Assembly (NCBI RefSeq): GCF_001632845.1
Contig: NZ_CP011994.1
Span: forward strand, 1,302,001-1,366,000
Direction: 5' to 3'
DNA: 64,000 bases
DNA from: Ectothiorhodospira sp. BSL-9
GTDB lineage: Bacteria; Pseudomonadota; Gammaproteobacteria; Ectothiorhodospirales; Ectothiorhodospiraceae
How positions within the stretch are numbered: the stretch's first letter is position 1; every line of letters begins with the position of its first letter. The position numbers and the translations under genes are program-made. Of the stretch, positions 25,435 through 34,581 are shown piece by piece. The notes beneath the pieces were generated by a model. The model had not been told where the DNA came from and made no database searches. It was given only the letters and a program-made list of their open reading frames with translations.

Positions 25435-26046
25435 ATGAGTTCAGTTCGTATCTTCACCCTGTATGAGCGCTTCTGGCACTGGAGCCAGGCGGTGCTGATC
25501 TTCGGCCTGCTGCTGACCGGTCTGGAGCTTCATGGCAGCCATGGGCTGCTGGGATACAACACGGCCTTCTCCACCCATATCATCCTGGCCTGGGGGCTGA
25601 TCGTGCTGTGGGCCTTCACCATCTTCTGGCATGTGGTCACCGGCGAGTGGCGTCAGTACGTGCCCACGCATCGGGGCATGCTGGCGGTGATGATGTACTA
25701 CGCCTACGGCATCTTTTCGGGGGAGGCCAAGCCCTATACCCAGACGCCCTCGTCCAAGCATAACCCCTTGCAGCGCATGGCCTATTTCAGCTTCAAGGTG
25801 GCCATCGCCCCAGCGCTGTGGATTTCCGGGCTGCTGCTGCTGTTCTACGCTGCCTGGCGGGGTACGGCCCTGGAGGGCCTGGTCAGCTTTGCCACCGTGG
25901 CCTATGTGCACGTGGCGGCCACCTTCGCGCTGCTGGTCTTCATTCTCGGTCACGTGTACATGGCCGGCACCACGGGTGATCCCTGGTACGCTTATCTGAA
26001 ATCCATGTTCACCGGGAAGAAGGAAGGGCGGTCGGACAGCCACTGA
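25435..26046 (+). CDS. cytochrome b/b6-type membrane subunit partnering the octaheme cytochrome
   Basis: 203 residues with four or more membrane helices and histidines placed for two b haems: FWHWSQAVLIFG (helix 1), FSTHIILAWGLIV and ITIFWHV-like FTIFWHVVTG (helix 2 region), and VHVAATFALLVFILGHVYM (last helix). This resembles thiosulfate-reductase/Ni-hydrogenase cytochrome b proteins. ATG 25435 is preferred over the GTG three codons earlier. It follows the octaheme gene by 12 bases, so they form a transcription unit. Inferred: quinol oxidase module for the OTR-family cytochrome. Confidence 0.87.
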   Translation: MSSVRIFTLYERFWHWSQAVLIFGLLLTGLELHGSHGLLGYNTAFSTHIILAWGLIVLWAFTIFWHVVTGEWRQYVPTHRGMLAVMMYYAYGIFSGEAKPYTQTPSSKHNPLQRMAYFSFKVAIAPALWISGLLLLFYAAWRGTALEGLVSFATVAYVHVAATFALLVFILGHVYMAGTTGDPWYAYLKSMFTGKKEGRSDSH

Positions 26047-26077
26047 AGCTGGGGGAAGGGAGGCCCTGAAACAAAAG

Positions 26078-26097
26078 AACCCCGCCAAGGCGGGGTT
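26078..26097. terminator. bidirectional intrinsic terminator
   Basis: AACCCCGCC (26078-26086) pairs with GGCGGGGTT (26089-26097) over a 2-base turn. The A-rich run before it gives a T-run for transcripts from the right, so it fits termination of the cold-shock gene and, less strongly, of the cytochrome operon. Confidence 0.75.
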
Positions 26098-26166
26098 CGC
26101 ATCACTCAATTCTATGGTCAGGTCTGCTGGGTTCGGCAGGCTTGCGCCCCCGGCCCTTGAACCTGA

Positions 26167-26370
26167 TCAGGCGGGCTGGACGTTCGCTGCAGCCATGCCC
26201 TTGGGCGTGGTCTGGGTCTCGAAGGAGACCTTCTGACCTTCGGCCAGCGTACGGAAACCACCGCCTTCGATGGACGAGAAATGTACAAAGACATCCTTGC
26301 CGCCATCATCGGGGGTGATGAACCCAAAACCCTTGCTTTCGTTAAACCACTTCACGGTACCAGTCAGCAC
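26167..26370 (-). CDS. cold-shock domain protein (CspA family)
   Basis: 67 residues of a single cold-shock OB fold. RNP1 is KGFGFITP and RNP2 is DVFVHFSSI, followed by [11 protein letters not shown]. It binds single-stranded RNA/DNA. No ATG gives the family's usual N-terminus. GTG 26370 does ([10 protein letters not shown]), with GAGGT nine bases upstream, so a GTG start is called. A much longer open frame continues upstream to 27135 but overlaps tmcA and is not real. A second, distinct cold-shock gene lies at 38090. Confidence 0.92.
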   Translation of the reverse strand: MLTGTVKWFNESKGFGFITPDDGGKDVFVHFSSIEGGGFRTLAEGQKVSFETQTTPKGMAAANVQPA

Positions 26371-26587
26371 TTCAGTATTACCTCGATCAAAAGAACAAAA
26401 GAGCAGAGCGAGTGAAGTCCATACCATCAAGCGATTCAGGCCCGTCCAGTCAGGGCTTTCACAATGTCTGCTCGCCCGATCATACGCCTGACCCTGGTTG
26501 GATGCTATAACTGTTTCACATTTTTCCGTTCCAGTGATCCAGTCCTTCTCACGGGCAGCACGCCACTTTGGCCCCCACGGCAAGACC

Positions 26588-28771
26588 ATGTCCTCACCCC
26601 AGGTTTCCCGGCACGACCCGGCCCATCGGTCACCGCGTTCCAGCGCTGAAGTCCGGACCACACCGGCTGATTCCCCGGAGCACCGTCGCCTTGTCTGGCT
26701 GGCCGGCCCGGTCGAGCCCATGCAGGCGCTGGCACGGGACTGGTGTGGCGCTTTGTCCGAAACCACGCGGATGGCCTGGGTGGGACCCGCATCGGCCTCT
26801 CCGGCCCCGTGCCCACACCTGCCCCCGGCCCAGGCCGATACCTTGCTGGGCCGGACGCTGGATGCCCTGATTCTGGACGCTACCGCCGGCTTGCATCCCG
26901 ACGCCCTGGGGGCTGCCACGGGGGCAGTGCGCGGGGGGGGGGTGGTCCTGTTGATCCTGCCCCGACTCCAGGCAAGGGCCTCCCGTTTCGGGCAGTGGTG
27001 TCTGCGTGTTCTGGGGGAGGCGGGGCTGGTGCCGCTGAATCCGTCAGGGGAGAGCCTGACGGCCCGGGATCTGCCTGTGCCTTTGTCCCTGTCGGTGGGC
27101 ATGCCCCGGGCGCCCGATGCGGATGACTGCCTCACAAGGGATCAGCGTCAGGCTGTTCAGGCCCTGGAGCGCCTGGCCCATGGACGGGCCGGACGCCCGC
27201 TGGTGCTCACCGCCGACCGGGGGCGGGGCAAATCCGCGGCCCTGGGCATCGCTGCCGCCCGTCTCCTGACGGCCCGCCGAGACCTGGCGGTGGCTGATGC
27301 CCCTTACCGCATCCTGGTCACCGCGCCTCGTCTCGCTTCGGTGACGCCGGTGTTCACTCATGCTCGGGATGTTCTGGAGGGCAAAAGCCCCGGCGCGGGG
27401 CATGATCGGGGCTCCAGGCTGGAGGTCCCTGGTGCCGTTCTGGAATATGGTTCCCCTGGCGAGGCCTGTGACATCCCGGCGGACCTGTTGCTGGTGGATG
27501 AGGCCGCCGGGATCCCCGTCCACTGGCTGGTCCGCCTGCTGGAGGGGCATCAGCGGGTCGCCTTTGCCACCACCATTCATGGCTATGAGGGGGCCGGGCA
27601 GGGGTTTGCGACCCGGTTCCAGGAGATTCTCCGACGCCGTGCCCCGCAGACCCGTTTTCTGCACCTGACCCAGCCCATCCGCTGGGCGGCGGATGATCCG
27701 GTGGAGGCCCTCATGGATCGTTTGTTGATGCTCAGCGCTCGGCCGGCCGAGGTGGGGCATGAGGCCCGGCCAAACCCCGGGGAGGTCGTGGCCCAGGTGC
27801 TGTCACCTTCTCTGTGGCTGGAGGACGAACCCCTGCTGGAACAGGTCTTTGGTCTGCTGGTGCTGGCCCATTACCGCACCCGCCCCTCGGATCTCCAGCG
27901 CCTGCTGGATGACTCCGGCCTCCAGGTGCTGGCCTGGCGCCATCAGGGGCAGGTGGTGGCCGTGGCGCTGCTGGCGCGTGAAGGGGGGCTGGATGACGAG
28001 CTGACCCAGGCTGTGGCCCGGGGCCAGCGCCGGCCCCAGGGGCATTTTCTGCCGGTGGGGATGATTCTCCATGGTGGAGCCCCGCCGGCCTCGGGCCGTC
28101 TTGATTATGAGCGGGTGGTGCGGATTGCCGTGCATCCCCGGTTGCAACGACAGGGCCTGGGCACGGCCCTGTTGAGGCAGGTGGTGGATCATGCGCGCCA
28201 GGGTGGCGCCGATCTGGTGGGGGCGGGCTTTGGGGCCACGCCGGAACTCCTGGATTTCTGGCGTGGCGAGGGGTTCGAAGTCACCCGCATCGGCGTCAAG
28301 CCGGAGGTGAGCAGTGGTGGCTGGGGCGCCACGGTGCTGCGCCCACTCACCCAGGCCGGGCAAGAGGTCATGAAACCGGCGCGCAGCCATTTCGTTCGCG
28401 GTCTGCCGCAACTGCTGGCCGGCCCCCTGCGTTTCATGGATGCGGACCTGGCGCTGGCACTGGGCGCCGGTTCGGGTGCTCCGCCGCCCGGTCCGACGGA
28501 CATTCCGGCCCTGGAGGCCTTTGCCCTCTGGCAGCGCCCCTTCGAAGCCTGCCTTCCCGAACTGGGTGCCCTGATCCGCTGGGGCCTGGCCGATCCGACG
28601 CGCCTGGCCGGGTTGCCCAGGGCCCAGCGTCACGCACTGGTGATGTGCCTGCTGCAACAGCGCTCCTGGGAGGCGACGGCCCGCGCGCTGGGGGTGTCGG
28701 GGCGCAAATCGGTGATCCGATGTCTGCGCGAGGCGGTGGAAGGGGTTGCCAAGCGGTTTTGGGCCGCTTAA
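26588..28771 (+). CDS. tmcA: tRNA(Met) cytidine acetyltransferase TmcA
   Basis: 727 residues. Order: N-terminal domain; helicase-like module with Walker [14 protein letters not shown] and [15 protein letters not shown] (Walker B region); GNAT acetyltransferase region ([41 protein letters not shown]); C-terminal tRNA-binding tail. TmcA makes N4-acetylcytidine at the wobble position of elongator tRNA-Met using acetyl-CoA and ATP. It is slightly longer than E. coli TmcA (671). The N-terminal 40 residues are poorly conserved, so the true start could be downstream of 26588. Confidence 0.93.
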   Translation: MSSPQVSRHDPAHRSPRSSAEVRTTPADSPEHRRLVWLAGPVEPMQALARDWCGALSETTRMAWVGPASASPAPCPHLPPAQADTLLGRTLDALILDATAGLHPDALGAATGAVRGGGVVLLILPRLQARASRFGQWCLRVLGEAGLVPLNPSGESLTARDLPVPLSLSVGMPRAPDADDCLTRDQRQAVQALERLAHGRAGRPLVLTADRGRGKSAALGIAAARLLTARRDLAVADAPYRILVTAPRLASVTPVFTHARDVLEGKSPGAGHDRGSRLEVPGAVLEYGSPGEACDIPADLLLVDEAAGIPVHWLVRLLEGHQRVAFATTIHGYEGAGQGFATRFQEILRRRAPQTRFLHLTQPIRWAADDPVEALMDRLLMLSARPAEVGHEARPNPGEVVAQVLSPSLWLEDEPLLEQVFGLLVLAHYRTRPSDLQRLLDDSGLQVLAWRHQGQVVAVALLAREGGLDDELTQAVARGQRRPQGHFLPVGMILHGGAPPASGRLDYERVVRIAVHPRLQRQGLGTALLRQVVDHARQGGADLVGAGFGATPELLDFWRGEGFEVTRIGVKPEVSSGGWGATVLRPLTQAGQEVMKPARSHFVRGLPQLLAGPLRFMDADLALALGAGSGAPPPGPTDIPALEAFALWQRPFEACLPELGALIRWGLADPTRLAGLPRAQRHALVMCLLQQRSWEATARALGVSGRKSVIRCLREAVEGVAKRFWAA

Positions 28772-28815
28772 GATCAAGACCAAGTGAACAACACAACTAT
28801 TCGGATCGCCATCTA

Positions 28816-28890
28816 ATGTTCGGTCACATGGTCAGCGTACGGGTACTGGTAGTCGTGGCACCCCCACGGCCCGGGAGCCTGTTGCGCTGA
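28816..28890 (+). CDS. ilvL: ilv operon leader peptide
   Basis: A 24-codon ORF, MFGHMVSVRVLVVVAPPRPG then SLLR, with six Val and three Leu codons, four of the Val/Leu codons consecutive (LVVV). It lies directly upstream of an intrinsic terminator and of ilvGM. Known: enterobacterial ilvGMEDA is attenuated through a leader peptide rich in Ile, Val and Leu codons. Inferred: ribosome stalling at Val/Leu codons when charged tRNA is scarce favours the antiterminator. No Ile codons are present, so control is by Val and Leu only. The gene is too short for standard gene calls. Confidence 0.8.
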   Translation: MFGHMVSVRVLVVVAPPRPGSLLR

Positions 28891-28950
28891 CGATCTGACC
28901 ACACCGATCCGATTCCTGCAAAAACCCCCGGGCAACCCCCGGGGGTTTTT
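28869..28950 (+). promoter_or_regulatory. transcription attenuator of ilvGM
   Basis: Terminator: a 12-bp stem (left arm 28921-28932, right arm 28938-28949, core ACCCCCGGG/CCCGGGGGT) followed by a T-run. Antiterminator option: GCCCGGG (28869-28875), inside the last codons of the leader peptide, is perfectly complementary to CCCGGGC (28927-28933) in the terminator's left arm. The two structures exclude each other, the essential property of an amino-acid attenuator. Confidence 0.78.
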
Positions 28951-28998
28951 GCGTTATGGCCGCCCAAAAAAGACAGGACCCAGCAGGAGAGTGACACC

Positions 28999-30726
28999 AT
29001 GCCGCCCAGCCAAGCCGCCACCGCCGACGGGGCTCAAGCCCCGGATCAAGACCCTTGCAACGGTGCCGATGCCGTTATCCAGATCCTGCGGCGTCATGGT
29101 GTCGACACCGCATTCGGTTATCCGGGTGGGGCCATCATGCCCCTTTACGATGCACTGGCCCGACAACCCGGCGCCTTGAAGCACATCCTCACCCGCCACG
29201 AACAGGCCGCTGGCTTCGCCGCCAATGGCTTTGCCCGATCCTCCGGGCGCCTGGGGGTGTGCATCGCCACGTCGGGCCCTGGCGCCACCAACCTCATCAC
29301 CGCCATTGCCGACGCCCACATGGACTCGGTGCCCCTGCTGGTGATCACCGGCCAGGTCCCCACCGGACTCATGGGCACCGATGCCTTCCAGGAGACCGAT
29401 GTCCTGGGTCTGACACTCCCCATCACCAAGCACAGCTACCTGGTCCGCCGAGTGGAGGATCTGCCCGGCATCCTGGAAGAGGCCATCTGGCTGGCCCAGG
29501 AGGGGCGTCCCGGCCCCGTCTGGGTGGACATTCCCAAGGATGTGCAACTGGCCCCCTTGCCTGGGGCGTTGTGGGCAACCGCGGAGGCGGCCGTTACCCA
29601 TGACGCTCCAGCCCTTGATGAGCAGGGATTGGCCCGGGCCCGCGCGCTGCTGGCCGAAGCGGATCAGCCCGTCATCTATGCCGGCGGCGGCGTGGTGCTG
29701 GCCGAGGCAGTGGAGGCCTTTCGCGGCTTTGTCGAGGCCACCGGGGCTCCGGTGGTCACCACCCTCAAGGGGCTGGGCCTGCTGACGGCGGATCATCCCC
29801 TGAACATGGGCATGCTGGGCATGCACGGGGCGCCCTGTGCCAACCGGGCGGTGCAGGCCTGTGATCTGCTGGTGGTGGTGGGGGCGCGCTTCGATGACCG
29901 GGCCACCGGGCGGCTGGCGGATTTTGCCCCCCATGCCCGGGTGATCCATCTGGACGTGGATGCCGCCGAGGTCTCCAAGCTGCGCCCACCCCAGGTGTCG
30001 CTGCTGGGGGATCTGAATCGCCTGCTGCCAGCCCTGGCCACGCCTTCGTCCACCGAGGCCTGGCGGGACCATTGCGCCGAGCTGCGCCGGGTGGGGGATT
30101 TTCGCCTGCCGCCGGAAAAGGGCGATACCTTCCCGGCACTGCGCTTTCTCAGGCGCCTCTCCGAGCAGGCCGATGCCCAGACCCATATCGCCTGTGACGT
30201 GGGCCAGCACCAGATGTGGGTGGCCCAGTTCTATGGTTTTTCGCACCCGCGTCGACACCTCACCAGTGGCGGCCTGGGGGCCATGGGGTTTGGCCTGCCA
30301 GCGGCCATTGGCGCCCAGATGGCGCACCCCAGCGCCCAGGTGATCAATATCAGTGGCGATGGCTCCTTCATGATGAACGTGCAGGAGCTGGCCACCCTGC
30401 GCCGTTACAACCTGCCGGTGAAGATGGTGATCTTTGATAACCAGTACCTGGGCATGGTGCGCCAGCAGCAGGAGCTCTTCTATGAGGGGCGCCTGGCGGA
30501 GGTGGATCTGTCGGATAACCCGGACTTTGTCCAGGTGGCCCAGGCCTTCGGTATCCCGGCGCTGCGCATCGAGGGCGTGGATTCGGTGGATGCCGCCATC
30601 GAGGCCTGCCTGGAGACCCAGGGGCCGCTGCTCCTGCATATCCCGGTGGCCCGTGAACAGAATGTCTGGCCCATTGTCGGGCCGGGCATGTCCAATGACC
30701 AGATGATCGAGGAGGAAGTCGCATGA
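28999..30726 (+). CDS. ilvG: acetolactate synthase large subunit (IlvG type)
   Basis: 575 residues. ThDP-enzyme organisation: N-terminal Pyr domain with the catalytic Glu in RHEQAAGFAANGFARSSG and the SGPGATNLIT motif; central FAD-binding domain (GLGLLTADHPLNMGMLGMHG, GARFDDRATGRL); C-terminal PP domain with the ThDP motif GDGSFMMNVQELATL ending in FDN. It makes acetolactate or acetohydroxybutyrate for valine, leucine and isoleucine. The stop overlaps the ilvM start by 4 bases. The attenuator upstream and the short ACT-type small subunit indicate the ilvGM isozyme rather than ilvIH. Confidence 0.95.
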   Translation: MPPSQAATADGAQAPDQDPCNGADAVIQILRRHGVDTAFGYPGGAIMPLYDALARQPGALKHILTRHEQAAGFAANGFARSSGRLGVCIATSGPGATNLITAIADAHMDSVPLLVITGQVPTGLMGTDAFQETDVLGLTLPITKHSYLVRRVEDLPGILEEAIWLAQEGRPGPVWVDIPKDVQLAPLPGALWATAEAAVTHDAPALDEQGLARARALLAEADQPVIYAGGGVVLAEAVEAFRGFVEATGAPVVTTLKGLGLLTADHPLNMGMLGMHGAPCANRAVQACDLLVVVGARFDDRATGRLADFAPHARVIHLDVDAAEVSKLRPPQVSLLGDLNRLLPALATPSSTEAWRDHCAELRRVGDFRLPPEKGDTFPALRFLRRLSEQADAQTHIACDVGQHQMWVAQFYGFSHPRRHLTSGGLGAMGFGLPAAIGAQMAHPSAQVINISGDGSFMMNVQELATLRRYNLPVKMVIFDNQYLGMVRQQQELFYEGRLAEVDLSDNPDFVQVAQAFGIPALRIEGVDSVDAAIEACLETQGPLLLHIPVAREQNVWPIVGPGMSNDQMIEEEVA

Positions 30727-31004
30727 ACCCGCAATTCCAGTTACTGGCCCGCCCGGCCGATGGCAGTCTTGAGCGTATCCTGCGCACGGTGCGCTCCCGG
30801 GGTTTCGAGGTGCGGGACATGCACGTGCGTCTGGATGACGATGGCCACCGCTATCATGTGCGGCTCAAGGTGTCCGGCAGCCGCGACCCGGCCATGCTGG
30901 CCCGGCAGCTGGAGAAGCTGTGTGATGTGGAGCACCTGGCGGCGCTGCATGCGGCCGGGGCCGCGGATGAACCCGCCAACGCCCCCCGAATGGCCGCCGG
31001 CTAG
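30723..31004 (+). CDS. ilvM: acetolactate synthase small subunit, IlvM-like ACT protein
   Basis: 93 residues, a single ACT domain: FQLLARPADGSLERILRTVR, RGFEVRDMHVRLDD, then a strand-rich second half and VEHLAALHA. IlvM is the short regulatory subunit that activates IlvG. It is much shorter than IlvH (about 160), in line with the large-subunit type. The start overlaps the ilvG stop (ATGA), so the pair is translationally coupled. The last 20 residues are Ala/Pro-rich and probably unstructured. Confidence 0.9.
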   Translation: MNPQFQLLARPADGSLERILRTVRSRGFEVRDMHVRLDDDGHRYHVRLKVSGSRDPAMLARQLEKLCDVEHLAALHAAGAADEPANAPRMAAG

Positions 31005-31040
31005 CCCAACGCCCCCCTGACTCTGTGTCGGGAGGGTTTT

Positions 31041-31064
31041 TGTGGGAGCGGGCCTGCCCGCGAA
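31041..31064. repeat. REP-like palindromic repeat
   Basis: TGTGGGAGCGGGCCTGCCCG followed by CGAA contains the GCGGGC/GCCCGC palindrome of the REP elements common in Pseudomonas and other gammaproteobacteria. It sits between the ends of convergent ilvM and the MFS gene, a normal REP location, and could act in 3'-end protection or termination. Confidence 0.55.
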
Positions 31065-31080
31065 TGGTGGGCCGCCGATC

Positions 31081-32412
31081 CTATTGCACTTCCTCCAGCC
31101 GCCAGGCGCTGGCGACGCCGGCCAGGGTGAACAGGGACAGCACCAGGATGGCGGCGGCGGTGCCGGCCAGTTGGGCCACCATGCCGAACAGGCCGCCCAC
31201 CAGCAGCAGGGCGCCGATGAGGGTATTGCTCACGGCGGTGTAGGCGGCGCGGGTCTCGGTGGTGGCCATGTCCACCAGATAGGTCTTGCGGCCCAGGCGG
31301 ATGCCAGCGTGGGCGATGCCCATGATGAACAGGTAGCCGGCGAAGGCCCAGTGGGTGGCGGCCCAGTCCATGCCCAGGGTCACCAGGGCGAAGACCAGTA
31401 CCCCCAGCAGTCCGGCCATGGCGCCGGACAGCATCAGCACCTGGCGACTGGAACGGTCCGAGAATCGCCCCCAGAAAGGGGCGCTGAGGGCACCGGCCAG
31501 CCCCATGGCCACAATCAGGATGCCCAGGCCGGAGATATCACCGGAGCCTTCCTGCTGGGCCAGGATCACGTAAAAGGGCAGGGCCAGGGCGGTGGTCATG
31601 AGCAGGGCCCGGGTGATCACGAAGTGCCGGAAGGGCCGATCCGTGCGCATCAGGCTCAGGGAACGCAGGCCCTCGGTGACGGCATTGCCACCCCCCTCGG
31701 TGGCTCCCGGCGCCTCCTGGAGGGCGGCAAACACCAGGGCGGCCAGCAGCCAGAGTCCGCCGGCGATCATGAGCAGGGCCACGAAGAAGCCGATGCCTGC
31801 ATCCTCGCTGGCCTGAAAGGTGAGCCACACCCCCACTCCCAGGGTGACGACACCGGCCGCAGCAGCGGCATAGCCCATGAGGGTGCCGCGGCGCTGTTTG
31901 GCGATGGTCTTGCCCAGGACATCCTTGGAGGCCACGGAGTTGACCCCCCGGGACAGGGCAAACAGCGCCAGAAGACCGATGATGGCCCAGCCGGCGGCGG
32001 CCCCGGTAAGGGTGAGGGCCACCACGGCCATGAGCATGACGGCCACCCCCTGACCCACGCTGCCCCATACCCAGAACCACTTGCGCACCGCCGCGCGGCG
32101 GATGTAGGCGGCCACGAACAACTGCGGCAGCAGGGAACCGGATTCACGGATGGGGACCAGGAATCCGGCCAGCGCCGCCGGGGCGCCCAGGGCGGCCATG
32201 AGCCAGGCCAGCACCAGGCGGGCACTGGCCAGTTCATCACCGATCTTGGAGGCGGTGTTGGAGATCAGATGGACGAAGAAATTCGCCGGCTGCACCCGGC
32301 AGGCGGCGTCGGGGATGTCCTTGCAGACCCGGGCGTCCTCGTCTCCCGTGAGGGTCTCGTAGAGTTCCACCACGGGGCGCGAGGGCTGCTGGAAGGGCGG
32401 TTGTGCTGACAT
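31081..32412 (-). CDS. MFS transporter
   Basis: 443 residues with about 12 membrane segments in two six-helix halves. The inter-helix 2/3 loop after FVAAYIRRAAVRKWFW and the repeated GRFSDRSSRQVLML in the second half match major facilitator cytoplasmic loops (GxxxDRxGRR type). A soluble, hydrophilic N-terminus of about 40 residues precedes the first helix (VQPANFFVHLISNTASKIGD). The substrate cannot be told. The gene is convergent with ilvGM and 81 bases upstream of it on the minus strand is metA, so metA-MFS could be co-transcribed. Confidence 0.85.
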   Translation of the reverse strand: MSAQPPFQQPSRPVVELYETLTGDEDARVCKDIPDAACRVQPANFFVHLISNTASKIGDELASARLVLAWLMAALGAPAALAGFLVPIRESGSLLPQLFVAAYIRRAAVRKWFWVWGSVGQGVAVMLMAVVALTLTGAAAGWAIIGLLALFALSRGVNSVASKDVLGKTIAKQRRGTLMGYAAAAAGVVTLGVGVWLTFQASEDAGIGFFVALLMIAGGLWLLAALVFAALQEAPGATEGGGNAVTEGLRSLSLMRTDRPFRHFVITRALLMTTALALPFYVILAQQEGSGDISGLGILIVAMGLAGALSAPFWGRFSDRSSRQVLMLSGAMAGLLGVLVFALVTLGMDWAATHWAFAGYLFIMGIAHAGIRLGRKTYLVDMATTETRAAYTAVSNTLIGALLLVGGLFGMVAQLAGTAAAILVLSLFTLAGVASAWRLEEVQ

Positions 32413-32493
32413 GGGCAGGATCCTTCAGTGGGCGCGTCACCTCTTGGGAAGGCTGGCGCCCTGGATTCGATGGTCCATGGATGGCGCGCGGGG

Positions 32494-33567
32494 TCAGCCG
32501 CGGCTGCGGTTCAGGGGGTTTGCTGGGTCCACCTCGTCACGGAAGGGGCGCTTGCGATCAATGTGGGTATATTGATAGACGTTGCCTATCCAGTTATTGA
32601 TCACCGCCTCGGCCGTGTCGTGCCAGGTGTTGTCCAGTTGCTCGGTGATGAGCTGCTCGGGAAACTCCGGGGGTTCCTCGTTGCGGGCCAGGGCCAGGTT
32701 CAACTGTTCCCGGTGTTCTTCCAGGATTGCCTGGCTCTTGAGGCTGAAATAGTTCTGCACCACGGGCGGATAATCGGGACGCTCCCCCGCCGCATAGCGC
32801 TTGACCTCCCGCTTGTACTCCTTGAGCAGGCTGATGAGGTCGTACTCCGGGTGCCCCTGGAAGAAGACGATACGGAACTCGTCCTCGCTCACCGCCAGAT
32901 GCACACCGGCTTCCTCGCTCTCTGCCAGCACCTTGAGCCCGGCGGCCTCGAACTGCTCGCGGGAAACGTGGTTGAAGCGGGAGTGGGGCACATCGAAGCG
33001 GGTATTCACGCCCGCCACCAGGGGGTGGGTGCGATCCACCACCCGATGGGAATACACCCCCCAGCGCTTGAACCCCAGCGGGCTGCGGGTCTGGCCGTAG
33101 CGGAACTGCATCACCGCATGGGTGGCCAGGCAGGAGCACAGGGTGGAGGTCACGTTCTCGTGGGCCCAGTCAATCACCTGGATCAAGGGCTTCCAGAAGG
33201 GCTCCAGCGACAGATCCGGCTGGGTGACATTGGCGCCGGTGATGATCAGGGCGTCCAGGCCCTGCTCCTGAATCTGCTCCCAGGGCTCGTAATAGCGCTC
33301 CACGTGTTGGCGCCCCTTGGGACCGCGCTTGAGGGCATCCAGGGTGAAGGGGTGCAGATAGAACTGGGCGATCTGGTTGCTCTCGCCCACGAGCCGGAAG
33401 AACTGGCGCTCGGTGGCCGCCAGGGCGGCGTCCGGCATCATGTTCAGCAGCCCGATGTGCATGGCGCGGATGTCCTGGCGCAGGGCATAGGCCCCGGCCA
33501 GCACCGTCTGGCCTTCTTGCTGGAGACGGGAAAACGTGGGCAGTTCGGAGTTGGCGACAAGCGGCAT
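32494..33567 (-). CDS. metA: homoserine O-acyltransferase (MetA/HTS family)
   Basis: 357 residues. The family signature AMHIGLLNMMPDAALAATERQF is recognisable in two parts. The catalytic Cys is the second Cys in TSTLCSCLATHA (aligning with E. coli Cys142). The GHPEYD Glu and a His before it complete the triad. The enzyme activates homoserine for methionine synthesis. At the acyl-CoA selecting position (E. coli Gly, acetyl-using enzymes Glu, after TGAP) this protein reads TGANVT, neither residue, so succinyl or acetyl preference is unsettled. The sulfhydrylase that would use its product is at 62500-63774. Length exceeds E. coli MetA (309) through a C-terminal extension. Confidence 0.92.
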   Translation of the reverse strand: MPLVANSELPTFSRLQQEGQTVLAGAYALRQDIRAMHIGLLNMMPDAALAATERQFFRLVGESNQIAQFYLHPFTLDALKRGPKGRQHVERYYEPWEQIQEQGLDALIITGANVTQPDLSLEPFWKPLIQVIDWAHENVTSTLCSCLATHAVMQFRYGQTRSPLGFKRWGVYSHRVVDRTHPLVAGVNTRFDVPHSRFNHVSREQFEAAGLKVLAESEEAGVHLAVSEDEFRIVFFQGHPEYDLISLLKEYKREVKRYAAGERPDYPPVVQNYFSLKSQAILEEHREQLNLALARNEEPPEFPEQLITEQLDNTWHDTAEAVINNWIGNVYQYTHIDRKRPFRDEVDPANPLNRSRG

Positions 33568-33588
33568 GGTGGGGTCCGGGTCCGGGGT

Positions 33589-34437
33589 TCAGAAAGTCTG
33601 TCTTTCCAGTGCCTTCTCGATCAACGCGTTGAACTGGTCTTCGCTGTGTACCTGCGCCAGTTCATCGGTGGTGATGGTATAGCCGTACTGGTCCGCCAGG
33701 GCCTCGTAGCGGGGCAGGCGGTCGCGGAACAGGCGCGGGAACATCCAGCGCACGAACTGATCCGGGTCGATCTGGGCCACGTAACGCAGGTCGTTCTCCC
33801 TGAGATACACGTCCAGTTCACGGTCCAGGAAGTCCTCTCGGTAATACAGTGGCTTGGGGCTTTCCTCGGCCCGCTGGATCAGTTCCCGCTCGTCCCGGTC
33901 GGTGGCCTTGATGTAAATGATGAGGGAGTGCTCGGCCAGCAGTTCCATCACACCCGGGTCGTCCAGTTCGCACACGCTGCCACCGGCGTCGTTGACCACG
34001 TGGTCGAATCCATAGATCTCATGCGCCTTGCGGATGAAGTCCGGCACATCCCGCATGGCGTTCACTTCGCCGTCGTGGTGCAGGCGCTGGCGGCGCTTGA
34101 ACTCCTTCAGCGACAGGCCGCCCTTCTCCGGGTCGCCCAGCTTCCCCAGAAAACTGGACACCGGCTGGAGGTTGTCCACCGACAGGTTGTTGACGATGCT
34201 GATGGAATCCGAGCGCAGCAGGTCCCGCAGGAACTCGATGTGCATCACCTGGCGCTTGATGTTGTCCAGGATGGGTTCATCCAGATAGCGGGTACCGATG
34301 CGGTAATCGCCGGAATAGTGGAACCAGTGGGCGCGTCGCAGCAGGTGAGACAGGCGCGTCTTGCCCACGCCGGACATCCCCAGCAGGGTGATGGATTTGT
34401 TGCGCCAGTGCCGGTACTCGGAGGCCAGGAGTTTCAA
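33589..34437 (-). CDS. P-loop ATPase/kinase-like protein of unknown function
   Basis: 282 residues if translation starts at TTG 34437. Walker A LLGMSGVGKTRLSHLLRR lies at the N-terminus as in small kinases. Further along are GFDHVVNDAGGSVCELDD and a probable second-strand acidic site, LIIYIKATDRDE. There is no membrane segment. No ATG or GTG lies before the P-loop in frame; TTG 34437 or an upstream non-canonical start is needed, so the N-terminus is uncertain. The frame remains open far upstream but overlaps uup on the other strand, which is not real. It is 21 bases upstream of metA on the same strand, so a shared transcript is likely. Confidence 0.7.
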   Translation of the reverse strand: MKLLASEYRHWRNKSITLLGMSGVGKTRLSHLLRRAHWFHYSGDYRIGTRYLDEPILDNIKRQVMHIEFLRDLLRSDSISIVNNLSVDNLQPVSSFLGKLGDPEKGGLSLKEFKRRQRLHHDGEVNAMRDVPDFIRKAHEIYGFDHVVNDAGGSVCELDDPGVMELLAEHSLIIYIKATDRDERELIQRAEESPKPLYYREDFLDRELDVYLRENDLRYVAQIDPDQFVRWMFPRLFRDRLPRYEALADQYGYTITTDELAQVHSEDQFNALIEKALERQTF

Positions 34438-34581
34438 GGCGTGCTCATCGTGTGATGGGTGGATGATTCCCCATTTTACTGATGTTTGGGCCGCGGGTGT
34501 CACCCGGCTCCTCGGTTGGACGTTTGAGACCCGCGGCTTCCGGTTACAATGCGGGTACGCCCAAACCCTGCCGGAACCTTC

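Noticed and set aside
26371-27135. N-terminal extension of the cold-shock gene
   Set aside because: It is antisense to the tmcA start region, is low in recognisable structure, and the cold-shock domain begins exactly at GTG 26370 with a ribosome-binding site.
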